Below, in pieces: positions 38,801 to 52,900 of a DNA stretch of 64,000 bases. The DNA lies in the NCBI GenBank assembly GCA_964016885.1, contig OZ024746.1, forward strand, positions 100,979,089 to 101,043,088, in the 5' to 3' direction. A program made the position numbers and the translations under genes. Each line of letters starts with the position of its first letter. Position 1 is the stretch's first letter. The notes below the pieces were generated by a model. It was not told where the DNA came from, made no database searches, and worked only from the letters and a program-made list of their open reading frames with translations. Origin of the DNA: Eledone cirrhosa (lineage: Eukaryota > Mollusca > Cephalopoda > Octopoda > Eledonidae).

Positions 38801-41800
38801 ACAACAAATATCACCCAGACCACACTGTAAAGTGGTCGTGGAGGTGTCACAACAAATATCACCCAGCCCACACTGTAAAGTGGACGTGTAGGTGCCACGG
38901 CAAAAAAGCACCCAGCCTACACTGTAAATGAGGTTGGTGTTAGGAAGGGCATCCAGCTGTAGAAATCAAGCCAGAGTCAGTTCCCATATAAGCAAGACAA
39001 GGTCAGCCTGACCCCGAGGACGTCATCAACTATCCAATAGAGGTACTAAATTCCTTTGAGCACCCCGGATTACCCCCATACATTTTGAAACTTAAAGTTG
39101 GTGCCCCTATAATGCTCATTCGAATTGGTTCCGCCGAAACAATGCAATGGCACACGTTTGGTCATTAAGTCCTTAGCTCCCAATCTGATTGAGGCCACGA
39201 TAATCACAGGGTGCGGTTGGGGCAAGGTTGTGCTCATACCGAGGATGCATCTTTTCCCATCAGGAGCAGACCTACCTTTCACATTTCGGAGGTCCCACTT
39301 CCTGGTCAAGCCATGCTTCGCAATGTCAATTAACAAAGCGCAGGGGCAAACACTGTCGCGGGAATACATTTGGGGGAGCCGTGTTTCTCTCATGGTCAGC
39401 TTTATGTTGGCTGCTCGCGTGTCGGCAGCAAGAGTGATCATTTCGCGTTCGTTCCGCAAAGAAAAACAAAAAAACATTGTGTACAAGGAGGTTTTATAGG
39501 ATTACCTTGATTCCTAATTTTATAACTTTTTTATTTTTTGCCTTTTCGTGAGTACTTTCTAAGTAGGTTAACCTTCACTGCAGTGCACTGGACACTCCCC
39601 ACCATCGGCCGTACAAAGGCTGATTCTCACGGCGTTAGAAAGCTTCATTGCAACTCCGACCCTACTCAAATATCAGCTGTTGCTCCTCACCAACCCCCGT
39701 TTGGTGGGCCTCGGAGGACCGTGGACAGGTTAGTATTTCATCTCCGTACGACTCTCAAAGGGTCAACAATGCTTTAATGATGGGATTTACATTTTTAGGC
39801 GGTTCCATGCAATTACTTCACAAACACCTGGCCTCCGCTCAGCTCTATTTCCCTCCCTCCGTCGGCACAGCAGCAGGCTCATCTTCTACGTTCGATGTAC
39901 ATGATGCACCAACCATACAATGACCCCTCTTCCTCTTTTTTGGTTGTCATAATTCGACAATGTTTTCAGGCCCCTGTTTGCGGTTCCCTCAATCCACCCC
40001 CTCCCCCGTTAAAACATGTCATGCAGAACAACTCCATCGCAGCTCTGTTGTTCGGCTGGCATCGTCTACGCGCATGTTGCGCAAGTACTGAGAAACAATA
40101 AATTTGAACACTTCTTTGCACAGAGATAATATCAATAGGCGAAACTACAATTGCCACTGCTGGCGCAGCTCCTGCTTCAGCAGTCCAGGTCTGCAATTCA
40201 TTCAACCAGTGCCTGGCAGACAAAAAAGTGCTGTCATAAAATGGGTGGTGCAACCTAACTTTGGCAACTTACTGACCCCGAGCAACGCCGGGCTTTAATG
40301 CTAGTATACACATAAGACCACTGGTGTATATATATATATAAGACCACTTGTGTATATACACATAAGACCACTGGTGTATATATATACACATAAGACGACT
40401 GGTGTATATATATATAAGACCAATGGTATATATATACATAAGACCGCTGGTGTATATATACATAAGACCGCTGGTGTATATATACATAAGACCGCTGGTG
40501 TATATATATACATAAGACCACTGGTGTATATATACATAAGACCACTGGTGTATATATACATAAGACCACTGGTGTATATATACATATAACACCACTGGTG
40601 TATATATACATATAACACCACTGGTGTATATACACATAAGACCACTGGTGTATATATATACATAAGACCACTGGTGTATATATACATAAGACCACTGGTG
40701 TATATATACACATAAGACCACTGGTGTATATATACATATAACACCACTGGTGTATATATACATATAACACCACTGGTGTATATACACATAAGACCACTGG
40801 TGTATATATATATATAAGACCACTGGTGTATATACACATAAGGCCACTGGTGTATAATATACACATAAGACCACTGGTGTATATACACATAAGACCACTG
40901 GTGTATATATACACATAAGACCACTGGTGTATATACACATAAGACCACTGGTTTATATATACACATAAGACCACTGGTGTATATACATAAGACCACTGGT
41001 GTATATATGCACATAAGACCACTGGTGTATATATACATAAGACCACTGGTGTATATATACATAAGACCACCTGTATATATACACATAAGACCACTGGTGT
41101 ATATACACATAAGACCACTGGTTTATATATACACATAAGACCACTGGTTTATATATACACATAAGACCACTGGTTTATATATACACATAAGACCACTGGT
41201 TTATATATACACATAAGACCACTGGTGTATATACACATAAGACCACTGGTGTATATATACATAAGACCACTGGTGTATATATGCACATAAGACCACTGGT
41301 GTATATATACATAAGACCACCTGTATATATACACATAAGATCACTGGTGTATATATACACATAAGATCACTGGTGTATATATACATAAGACCACTGGTGT
41401 ATATATACACAAGACCACTGGTGTATATACACACATAAGACCACTGGTGTATACACACATAAGACAACTGTTGTATATACACATAAGACCACTGGTGTAT
41501 ATATACATAAGACCACTGGTGTATACACACACACACACATACATGGGCACTGGTTTACTTCTGAGGACACGTCAAGAACTCCATCTTTTAACTTATTTTT
41601 ATTACCTTATCTTTTCATATAAACTATTAAGTGAGCAAATGAAAAGGACTGCGTAATGATTTAAAGGTGAAACACTGATATAGATGACTTCTGAGAGTTG
41701 AAAAGGAGCTGGAAGCTGCTGACCAGGATCTGATTGCAACAGCTGCCATGGCTCTAATACACTTTTGTATGAAAGGCTCAGAAAATAATAAGAGCCCCAG

Positions 41801-42962
41801 AAAGTCAATGAGACCTATTGCAAAGGAGCTCAAGGTGTCAGAGTGCACCAGGATATACAGTACAAGTGGTATGTAATGTGGAGAGGTTAGTTCTTGTTGA
41901 AAGAGACAAAAATATTGACCAGGTCATTATTTTTGTCTAATATAGAAGTCGTCCTCTATTTTCAGTAGAAGTAGCATGTGAGACTAGCATCGACTGCTAG
42001 ATACCTTATCAAGTGGTAAATGCTACTACATACAATGAGTAGACCGATGTATTGACATGGGCCACCTGCTGAAGATGGGCATTTTACCTGGTTACGTAAC
42101 TATCTGCAGATAATACTTACATGTCTAAACACTGCAGATTTGATATCTGCATTTGTGAAGTTATGTTGCACAAAAACGAACAGGACATGAGATTTTTACT
42201 TTTATCTCTAGCAAAACACAGCCACCATACCTGCTGTTAACTAAAATGTGTGCACTCTGAGCAGCTGGTTGCAGTTGCATTACTGCAATTTGGCAGATTG
42301 AGTGAGCAAGACATTGACTGGGGGCTGTTGACATAGCAACAACGATCTTTCTTAATAATTACATTCTAGCTCTATTGACTAGATCTCTCCCTATCAGCTC
42401 TATTCACTAGATCTCTCCCTATCAGCTCTATTCACTAGATCTCTCCCTATCAGCTCTATTCACTAGATCTCTCCCTATCAGCTCTATTCACTAGATCTCT
42501 CCCTATCAGCTCTATTCACTAGATCTCTCCCTATCAGCTCTATTCACTAGATCTCTCCCTATCAGCTCTATTCACTAGATCTCTCCCTATCAGCTCTATT
42601 CACTAGATCTCTCCCTATCAGCTCTATTCACTAGATCTCTCCCTATCAGCTCTATTCACTAGATCTCTCCCTATCAGCTCTATTCATTAGATCTCTCCCT
42701 ATCAGCTCTATTCACTAGATCTCTCCCTATCAGCTCTATTCACTAGATCTCTCCCTATCAGCAAAAAGTCAGCTGTATGATGCCTGTGTGCAATATGCAA
42801 TTGTAGTGAGAGCAGAAGACATGCGAAGGCTGGAGAGAAATGAAGTGTGCTTGTGGATGTGTAATATTGATGTGCATATATACACACACACACTAACATA
42901 TATATATATATCAGTTCCCGTCCCACCCTTGCAAGCAGGGAAAAGCGGACGTAAAATGATGA

Positions 42963-43006
<44 letters not shown>

Positions 43007-44304
43007 TGAAATTCTGTTATAACAAGATCGATCCAACACACGACCGTGACTTCTGGCGTCACGCAGTAATACAGGGTACCCGACCTCCCATGGGTACATG
43101 CTGAAGCATATAAACAATATAAACAAATTGTTTCTACTTTTTGGCACAAGGCCAGCAATTACCCCAGTACATTACTGGTACTTTATTTTATCAACCCTGT
43201 AAGGATGAAAGGCAAAGTTAACCTCGCCGGGATTTGAACTCAGATCATAAAGGGACATAACTATGCTAGAAAGCATGGCGTCTGACCCTCTACCGATACT
43301 GCCATTTCATATATATTAATAAAGTATAATTATGAGAAGTAATAAGACATTATTTATCACTTGGGTAAAAGAAATTAAATGTTTATAATTTGAATCTTGC
43401 ACTTTCATCTTTCGTTATAAGACTCCTAAATGATGAAAGTGCTAAATTCAAATTATAAACAGTTTATTGTATATTTTTTACCCTGTGTCTTATTAATTCT
43501 GATAATCATACTTTATTAAAATAGGATTCTATACATTACCAGATACATTTATATATACACACACTGATATTTAACTAATTTATATACACTGATGTTTAAT
43601 ATATATATACTTGGCATGGCAATAAAGTCTTTACACTAGTAGGCTGTGTGCCGTATATAGCAGTAAATCTAGTTAATATTAGTTGGAATTTGAACTTTGT
43701 TATACGTGTGTGATATTCTGTATGGATGCTGTATTTTGTCACAGGTCTATGCATGATTATTTTGTTGTCATTCTTGTGAGTTTATAATACATCGAACTGA
43801 TCAATCCACAAAAGATATTTTCCAGAGGAGAAGAGTGACAATGATCAAACAATCACCCTATTGTCCAAAATTTAAATTTGCGTGATCGTTGCGTTCAAGT
43901 TATTAAAGCAACATCTTTGAAAATTTGTTTTCGCTTCTTTTGAAGAGGTGGTAGATGAATTGTTGCGCTGGTTGACAATTGCCGAAGGAATGGTTCCAGA
44001 AAGAGTTAAATGCTTTGCAGAAGCACTGTAAATATGTTATTGCATTCAATGGAGATTACCTTTTGCCGAATAAATAAATTTTAGTTTGACTATGATGTGC
44101 ATTTTCATTTAAAGGGTTATTCTAAACACTTTATTGTCACACTAAGTATATACATACTGATGTTTAACTAATTTATATATATATATATATATATTGGAAT
44201 AGAATGAAACGAAATTTCATTTCTCACTCTTAGTACGGCACTTACTTAAATGTAAGTATGTATGTATACGTACATACATATATGTATACAGACGTACAGT
44301 AGCA

Positions 44305-44354
<50 letters not shown>

Positions 44355-46945
44355 TACATACAGGCACACATATATATATGTACATATCAGTTTAGCGGAC
44401 ATTTATTATAACGTCCGCTTTGTTCATTTACAAACGAACAAAGCGGACATTATAATAAATGTCCGCTAAACTGATACGTACATATATGTGTGCCTGTATG
44501 TATATATGTATATATATATATGCATGCTACTGTACGTCTGTATACATATATGTATGTACGTATACATACATACTTACATTTAAGTAAGTGCCGTACTAAG
44601 AGTGAGAAATGAAATTTCGTTTCATTCTATTCCAATTTATCGTTTTCGGTGCGCCTGGCCGACTGAACTCACTCGATATGCAAATTAGGCTGCTCAGCCG
44701 TTAATTTTCATAAGGAAAGTATATACTTTCGAACGTTCAACCATCTGGCAGAAGGGTATACGGTGCTGACAATAGCTAACAAGCTTGAAACTAGTACATC
44801 GTTCCTGTGTCAGTGTTGAACAAAAAGGTGACGTGGTTGCCTTAACACCGTACGGCATAAATCAGGCTGTCCGTTTGTTTACAAACGAACAAAGCGGACG
44901 TTATAATAAATGTCCGCTAAACTGATACGTACATATATATATGTGTGCCTGTATGTATATATGTATATATATATATATATGCATGCTACTGTACGTCTGT
45001 ATACATATATGTATGTACGTATACATACATACCTATATATATATATACATACACACTCATGTTTAACTAATTTATATATATATACTGATGTTTAATATAT
45101 ACATTTATGTTTAACTAATATATCATATATATATACACTGATGTTTAACTAATTTGAAAATAAAATGTTTCCTAAATGTTAGTGTTGCCTGTAAGTGGAG
45201 GACAATAAATTATACAAACCATTCCTCGAGGAGTCGGAGAAACGACATGCTGTAAGTGACCAGATTTTAAATCATATCTGAAACAGAAGAAATTATTACA
45301 TAATTACGTTTTAGTGTTATAAATCATTAAAGATTTGTTTTTTTTGTCTACCTATTGGCCTCCTTGCTCTGGATGTTATTTCATTCGCTGGTTTCCAATA
45401 ATACATTAGGGCCCTATGATATTATCTGCCATCACCTAAACTCAGCATTCATTGCCTTAGGAATGATCAGTCTCAAGATCAATGTCAAGTGTTGATTGCA
45501 TGTTCCTGATGGAGTCCATGGAACTCTCAGTGACAGAGTTAATATTCACATCAGACTTGGGCACAGCTGGGTATCCATCACAGATGAAACTGGTGAGGTT
45601 AAACCAATGAGACAGAAAATGCCTGGATGGCACCACAATCTTATTCTGAGGTGGTAAATTTCTCACCTATAGCAACACTTTCTCCAATAGCAACCATGTA
45701 GATTAAGAGTCAGACCCAGGTTCTGTTGCTTGACAAGCTGTCAAATACTGACCATTCTGTGATATGTTTATCATCAAAACTATAGCAGTAGAAATATGTG
45801 GCATTCCAAACCCCTGCTCTACTGTGATCAAGACAGAGATAACCATCAACAAGCCCCACATCTCCCTCACTATCCTCCATCTTAACACATTTGTAATTCT
45901 GTCTGAGATAACAAAGCAACATCCATCTGATGTTTGGCAAAGGATATGAGATTGTAATGTTATCAATGAATGGTTTTTATATGCTCACTGAGATGTTTAA
46001 AATACACAGCAAAGTTTCATGCTTACTTTAACAGGGCGGTGGTTTGGCACTATCGACAGACACCATGCTTTGCAGCATAGAGTTATGACTCTTTGCGTTC
46101 TGAGTTCAAATGCCACCAGGTTAACTTTGCCTTTCATCCTTACGGGGTCGATAAAATAAAGTACCAGTAATGCACTGGGGTAATTGATGGCCTTGTGCCA
46201 AAAGTAGAAACAATTATTTACTTTAACAGGACAATATTGTATAAATATATTTTGTTTGCACCTGTAATTGCATATTCATCCTTAATAAATTGATGCACCT
46301 GCATTTTTAATTTTCAGAAAATGAAACAATAATAATGCTTCACTATTGAATACAAATTACCAGTATTGGTAGAGGGTCGGACACCATGTTTTGCAGCATA
46401 GAGTTATGGTCCTTTACAGTCCGAGTTCAAATCCCACTGAAGATAACTTTGCCTTTCATCCTTACGGGGTCGATAAAATAAAGTACCAGTAACGTACTGA
46501 GGTTGATTTAATCGACTTTCCCCTGCCCCCCAAATTACTGGCCTTGTGCCTATACTAGAAATCATTATTTGGGAAAATAATGGCTCTTTACACACTGAGC
46601 TGAAATCCTGCTGTAGTTAACTTTGCCTTTCCAGTGTCAATAAAATGAAGCTAACAGCTGTTTCAAGATATTCTTTATGTATATAACTAATCTATAAATT
46701 ATAAAACATTGGATTGAGATTCTTTCTCTTTTAAAAATATAATTTTTATATCATGGAAAATTTTTAAAACTGTTTTGCAGATTCTGCAAAACATAAAAGC
46801 TGAGGATATAATTAGAAAAAGAATTAAAAAGGAATAATTTAAAATATTCTAGAGAGAACAGTGGTAAAAAAACAACTAAGTGAAGTGTTGAAATCAATAT
46901 ATTTTACATTTATACCTCTCATTCTCAAGATTATCCAATATAACC

Positions 46946-46978
<33 letters not shown>

Positions 46979-49900
46979 GGGCACCCCACAATAAGAAGTA
47001 TTCCTTGCATCTGCAATTTTTTTTCCAGCAAGTTCAAAGAAAATACATAATTACCAATGTAACACATTCACAACAGTTTATTTATTCATCCACTTCTGAA
47101 GAAATATGGATAAACCATATATACTCTTGTTTAAGTTATACCTTTTTTATCCTTGAAAATATGACATGAAATCCAGCATGTGAAAACTGTGTGAGTCAAC
47201 TACTGAACTAAGATGTATGTGAGGCCTGACTTATCAATGTGACTTATGAGTATTTAAAGTAAATCATCATCATCGTTTAACATCTATCTTCCACTTATAT
47301 CAAGAAATCATTACCTTTGCTTTTCTTTCTTTTGAATTTGTGAAATGTGAAGGACGGCTACACCATATTCTCCCAATGCACGGAACTATAATAGATGAAA
47401 AAAAGAAATGAATCCTTTTAAATGTCAATCAAAGTTTCTTCTCTGAAGACCTGCTGCCCAGCTCTCCCGAGAAGACCTTCTGTTGTCCAGCTCACCCGAG
47501 AAGACCTTCTGCTGCCCAGCTCTCCCGAGAAGACCTTCTGCTGCCCAGCTCACCCGAGAAGACCTTCTGCGGTCCAGCTCTCCCGAGAAGACCTTCTGCG
47601 GTCCAGCTCTCCCGAGAAGACCTTCTGCTGCCCAGCTCTCCCGAGAAGACCTTCTGCTGCCCAGCTCTCCCGAGAAGACCTTCTGCTGCCCAGCTCTGAG
47701 AGTTTCTTACCACTTTGTATCATTATTTGGATGAACTTCCAATAAATTAAAATGTTTGTTAAATCTCCAATGCGATAGAAACTTTTAAAATTTTACAAGG
47801 TAAAAACAAACTAAAATAGAGTTTATTATGCTGTGAAGGTAGGAAATAGTAACACTAAATTTCCTCCTCCTTCCCTTTATACACAAATATACATAACATT
47901 TTTATATGAGTGTATATATGATTATGAAATTGGATGTGTGTAGAGGTCAGTATCTACTCAGAAACTAATTGTTAACTATCAAATAATAAAACCCAATTCT
48001 ATGCTGCTTTTACTATAAGAACTTTTTCACTAAAGTTGATTTCTCTCTGATGATCCGCTGGGTTTGGAGAAATTACAAGCAAGAGAATAAGGGAATATTC
48101 CAATTCAGTACTTGTAGGGGATAACAGGTTAGGGAGGTATGTTGGGGACTATAACTGTGTAGGGAGGTGTGTTGGGGAATATAACTGTGTAGAGAGGTGT
48201 GTTGGGGAGTATAACTGTGTAGGGAGGTGTGTAGGGGAGTATAACTGTGTAGGGAGGTGTGTTGGGGAATATAACTGTGTAGGGAGATGTGTTGGGGAAT
48301 ATAACTGTGTAGGGAGATGTGTTGGGGAGTATAACTGTGTAGGGAGGTGTGTTGGGGAATATAACTGTGTAGGGAGGTGTGTTGGGGAGTATAACTGTGT
48401 AGCGAGGTGTGTTGGGGAATATAACTGTGTAGGGAGATGTGTTGGGGAGTATAACTGTGTAGGGAGGTGTGTTGGGGAATATAACTGTGTAGCGAGGTGT
48501 GTTGGGGAATATAACTGTGTAGGGAGGTGTGTTGGGGAATATAACTATGTAGGGAGGTGTGTTGGGGAGTATAACTGTGTAGCGAGGTGTGTTGGGGAAT
48601 ATAACTGTGTAGGGAGATGTGTTGGGGAATATAACTGTGTAGGGAGATGTGTTGGGGAATATAACTGTGTAGCGAGGTGTGTTGGGGAATATAACTGTGT
48701 AGAGAGGTGTGTTGGGGAGTATAACTGTGTAGGGAGATGTGTAGAGGAGTACAACTGTGTAGGGAGGTGTGTTGGCGAATATAACTGTGTAGCGAGGTGT
48801 GTTGGGGAATATAACTGTGTAACAAGGTGTGTTGGGGAATATAACTGTGTAGTGAGGTGTGTTGGGGAATATAACTGTGTAGGGAGGTGTGTAGGGGAGT
48901 ATAACTGTGTAGGGAGGTGTGTTGCGGAGTATAACTGTGTAGGGAGATGTGTTGCGGAGTATAACTGTGTAGGGAGATGTGTTGGGGAGTATAACTGTGT
49001 AGGGAGGTGTGTTGGCGAATATAACTTTTAAGGGAGGTGTGTTGGGGAATATAACTGTGTAGAGAGGTGTGTTGGGGAATATAGCTGTTAAGGGAGGTGT
49101 GTTGGGGAATATAACTGTGTAGGGAGGTGTGTTGCGGAGTATAACTGTGTAGGGGGGTGTGTTGGGGGAATATTGTGGAATATAACTGTGTAGGGAGGTG
49201 TGTTGGGGAATATAACTGTTAAGGGAGGTGTGTTGGGGAATATAACTGTGTAGGGAGGTGTGTTGCAGAGTATAACTGTGTAGGGAGGTGTGTTGGGGAA
49301 TATAACTGTGTAGGGAGGTGTGTTGGGGAATATAACTGTGTAGGGGAGTATAACTGTACGGAGGTGTGTAGGGCAGTATAACTGTGTAGGGAGGTGTGTT
49401 AGGGAATATAACTGTGTAGGGAGGTGTGTTGGGGAGTATAACTGTTCTAGGGAGGTGTGTTGGCGAATATAACTGTGTAGCGAGGTGTGTTGGGGTATAT
49501 AACTGTGTAGGGAGGTGTGTTAGGGAATATAACTGTGTACAGAAGTGTGTAGGGGAGTATAACTGTGTAGGGAGGTGTGTTGGGGAGTATAACTGTGAAG
49601 GGAGGTGTGTTGGGGAATATAACTGTGTAGGGAGATGTGTTGCGGAGTATAACTGTGTAGGGAGATGTGTTGGGGAGTATAACTGTGTAGGGAGGTGTGT
49701 TGGCGAATATAACTTTTAAGGGAGGTGTGTTGGGGAATATAACTGTGTAGAGAGGTGTGTTGGGGAATATAGCTGTTAAGGGAGGTGTGTTGGGGAATAT
49801 AACTGTGTAGGGAGGTGTGTTGCGGAGTATAACTGTGTAGGGGGGTGTGTTGGGGGAATATTGTGGAATATAACTGTGTAGGGAGGTGTGTTGGGGAATA

Positions 49901-52900
49901 TAACTGTTAAGGGAGGTGTGTTGGGGAATATAACTGTGTAGGGAGGTGTGTTGCAGAGTATAACTGTGTAGGGAGGTGTGTTGGGGAATATAACTGTGTA
50001 GGGAGGTGTGTTGGGGAATATAACTGTGTAGGGGAGTATAACTATACGGAGGTGTGTAGGGCAGTATAACTGTGTAGGGAGGTGTGTTAGGGAATATAAC
50101 TGTGTAGGGAGGTGTGTTGGGGAATATAACTGTGTAGCGAGGTGTGTTGGGGAATATAACTGTGTAGAGAGGTGTGTTGGGGAGTATAACTGTGTAGGGA
50201 GATGTGTAGAGGAGTACAACTGTGTAGGGAGGTGTGTTGGCGAATATAACTGTGTAGCGAGGTGTGTTGGGGAATATAACTGTGTAACAAGGTGTGTTGG
50301 GGAATATAACTGTGTAGTGAGGTGTGTTGGGGAATATAACTGTGTAGGGAGGTGTGTAGGGGAGTATAACTGTGTAGGGAGGTGTGTTGCGGAGTATAAC
50401 TGTGTAGGGAGATGTGTTGCGGAGTATAACTGTGTAGGGAGATGTGTTGGGGAGTATAACTGTGTAGGGAGGTGTGTTGGCGAATATAACTTTTAAGGGA
50501 GGTGTGTTGGGGAATATAACTGTGTAGAGAGGTGTGTTGGGGAATATAGCTGTTAAGGGAGGTGTGTTGGGGAATATAACTGTGTAGGGAGGTGTGTTGC
50601 GGAGTATAACTGTGTAGGGGGGTGTGTTGGGGGAATATTGTGGAATATAACTGTGTAGGGAGGTGTGTTGGGGAATATAACTGTTAAGGGAGGTGTGTTG
50701 GGGAATATAACTGTGTAGGGAGGTGTGTTGCAGAGTATAACTGTGTAGGGAGGTGTGTTGGGGAATATAACTGTGTAGGGAGGTGTGTTGGGGAATATAA
50801 CTGTGTAGGGGAGTATAACTGTACGGAGGTGTGTAGGGCAGTATAACTGTGTAGGGAGGTGTGTTAGGGAATATAACTGTGTAGGGAGGTGTGTTGGGGA
50901 GTATAACTGTTCTAGGGAGGTGTGTTGGCGAATATAACTGTGTAGCGAGGTGTGTTGGGGTATATAACTGTGTAGGGAGGTGTGTTAGGGAATATAACTG
51001 TGTACAGAAGTGTGTAGGGGAGTATAACTGTGTAGGGAGGTGTGTTGGGGAGTATAACTGTGAAGGGAGGTGTGTTGGGGAATATAACTGTGTAGGGAGA
51101 TGTGTTGCGGAGTATAACTGTGTAGGGAGATGTGTTGGGGAGTATAACTGTGTAGGGAGGTGTGTTGGCGAATATAACTTTTAAGGGAGGTGTGTTGGGG
51201 AATATAACTGTGTAGAGAGGTGTGTTGGGGAATATAGCTGTTAAGGGAGGTGTGTTGGGGAATATAACTGTGTAGGGAGGTGTGTTGCGGAGTATAACTG
51301 TGTAGGGGGGTGTGTTGGGGGAATATTGTGGAATATAACTGTGTAGGGAGGTGTGTTGGGGAATATAACTGTTAAGGGAGGTGTGTTGGGGAATATAACT
51401 GTGTAGGGAGGTGTGTTGCAGAGTATAACTGTGTAGGGAGGTGTGTTGGGGAATATAACTGTGTAGGGAGGTGTGTTGGGGAATATAACTGTGTAGGGGA
51501 GTATAACTGTACGGAGGTGTGTAGGGCAGTATAACTGTGTAGGGAGGTGTGTTAGGGAATATAACTGTGTAGGGAGGTGTGTTGGGGAGTATAACTGTTC
51601 TAGGGAGGTGTGTTGGCGAATATAACTGTGTAGCGAGGTGTGTTGGGGTATATAACTGTGTAGGGAGGTGTGTTGGATAATATAACTGTGTAGGGAGGTG
51701 TGTTGGGTAATAGAACTGTGTAGCGAGTTGTGTTGGGGAGTATAACTATGTAGGGTGGTGTGTTGGGGAATATAACTCTGTAGCGAGGTGTGTTGGGGAA
51801 TATAACTGTGTAGGGAGGTGTGTTGGGGAGTATAACTGTGTAGGGAGGTGTGTTGGGGAGTATAACTGTAGGGAGGTGTGTTAGGGAATATAACTGTGTA
51901 GGGAGGTGTGTTGGGGAGTATAACTGTGTACAGAAGTGTGTAGGGGAGTATAACTGTGTAGGGAGGTGTGTTGGGGAGTATAATTGTGTAGGAAGGTGTG
52001 TAGGGGAGTATAACTGTGTAGGGAGGTGTGTTGGGGAATATAACTGTGTAGGGGAGTATAACTGTGTAGGGAGGTGTGTTGGGGAGTATAATTGTGTAGG
52101 AAGGTGTGTAGGGGAGTATAACTGTGTAGGGAGGTGTGTTGGGGAGTATAACTGTGTAGAGATGTGTGTTGGGGAATATAACTGTGTAGGGGAGTATAAC
52201 TGTGTAGGGAGGTGTGTTGGCGAATATAACTGTGTCAGGAGGTATGTTGGGGAATATAACTGTGTAGGGTGGTGTGTTGGCGAATATAACTGTGTAGGGA
52301 GGTGTGTTGAGGAATATAACTGTGTAGGGGAGTATAACTGTGTAGGGAGGTGTGTTGGGGAGTATAACTGTGAAGGGAGGTGTGTTGGGGAATATAACTG
52401 TGTAGGGAGGTGTGTTGGGGAATATAACTGTGTAGGGAGGTGTGTTGGGGAATATAACTGTGTAGGGGAGTATAACTGTGTAGGGAGGTGTGTAGGGGAG
52501 TATAACTGTGTAGGGAGATGTGTTGTGGAGTATAACTGTGTAGGGAGATGTATTGGGGAGTATAACTGTGTAGGGAGGTGTGTTGGCGAATATAACTTTT
52601 AAGGGAGGTGTGTTGGGGAATATAACAGTGTTGGGAGGTGTGTTGCAGAGTATAACTGTGTAGGGAGGTGTGTTGGGGAATATAACTGTGTAGGGAGGTG
52701 TGTTGGGGAGTATAACTGTATGGAGGTGTGTAGGGCAGTATAACTGTGTAGGGAATATAACTGTGTAGGGAGGTGTGTTGGGGAGTATAACAGTGTAGGG
52801 AGGTGTGTTGGCGAATATAACTGTGTAGCAAGGTGTGTTGGCGAATATAACTGTGTAGCAAGGTGTGTTGGCGAATATAACTATGTAGGGAGGTGTGTTG

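Larger units (their letters stand above)
43558..45155. repeat. Dispersed units of ACTGATGTTTAACTAATTTA minisatellite
   Basis: Units lie at 43558-43600, 44155-44175 and 45050-45155. They flank the mariner-like remnant (43610-44146) and the palindromic element (44193-45045), which suggests that both inserted into one small array. Confidence 0.7.

Noticed and set aside
39538..40253. Several short frames on both strands between helicase and Helitron hairpin
   Set aside because: No recognisable motifs; GC-richer non-coding Helitron 3' region.
40255..41570. Many overlapping frames on both strands ([21 protein letters not shown])
   Set aside because: Read-through of the 24-26-bp satellite.
44770..44805. 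Hammerhead-like CTGACAA, AGCT-AACA-AGCT stem, GAAAC
   Set aside because: The core G8 equivalent is A, and I cannot pair stem I across the flanks. Chance resemblance is likely; a covariance search would settle it.
47422..47745. GC-rich frames with [17 protein letters not shown] repeats
   Set aside because: 29-bp minisatellite in intron 1 without splice support; three frames and the opposite strand are all open.
48110..48130. I-SceI-like sequence (GGGATAACAGG) at the satellite start
   Set aside because: The 18-bp homing site is not matched outside this core; coincidence.
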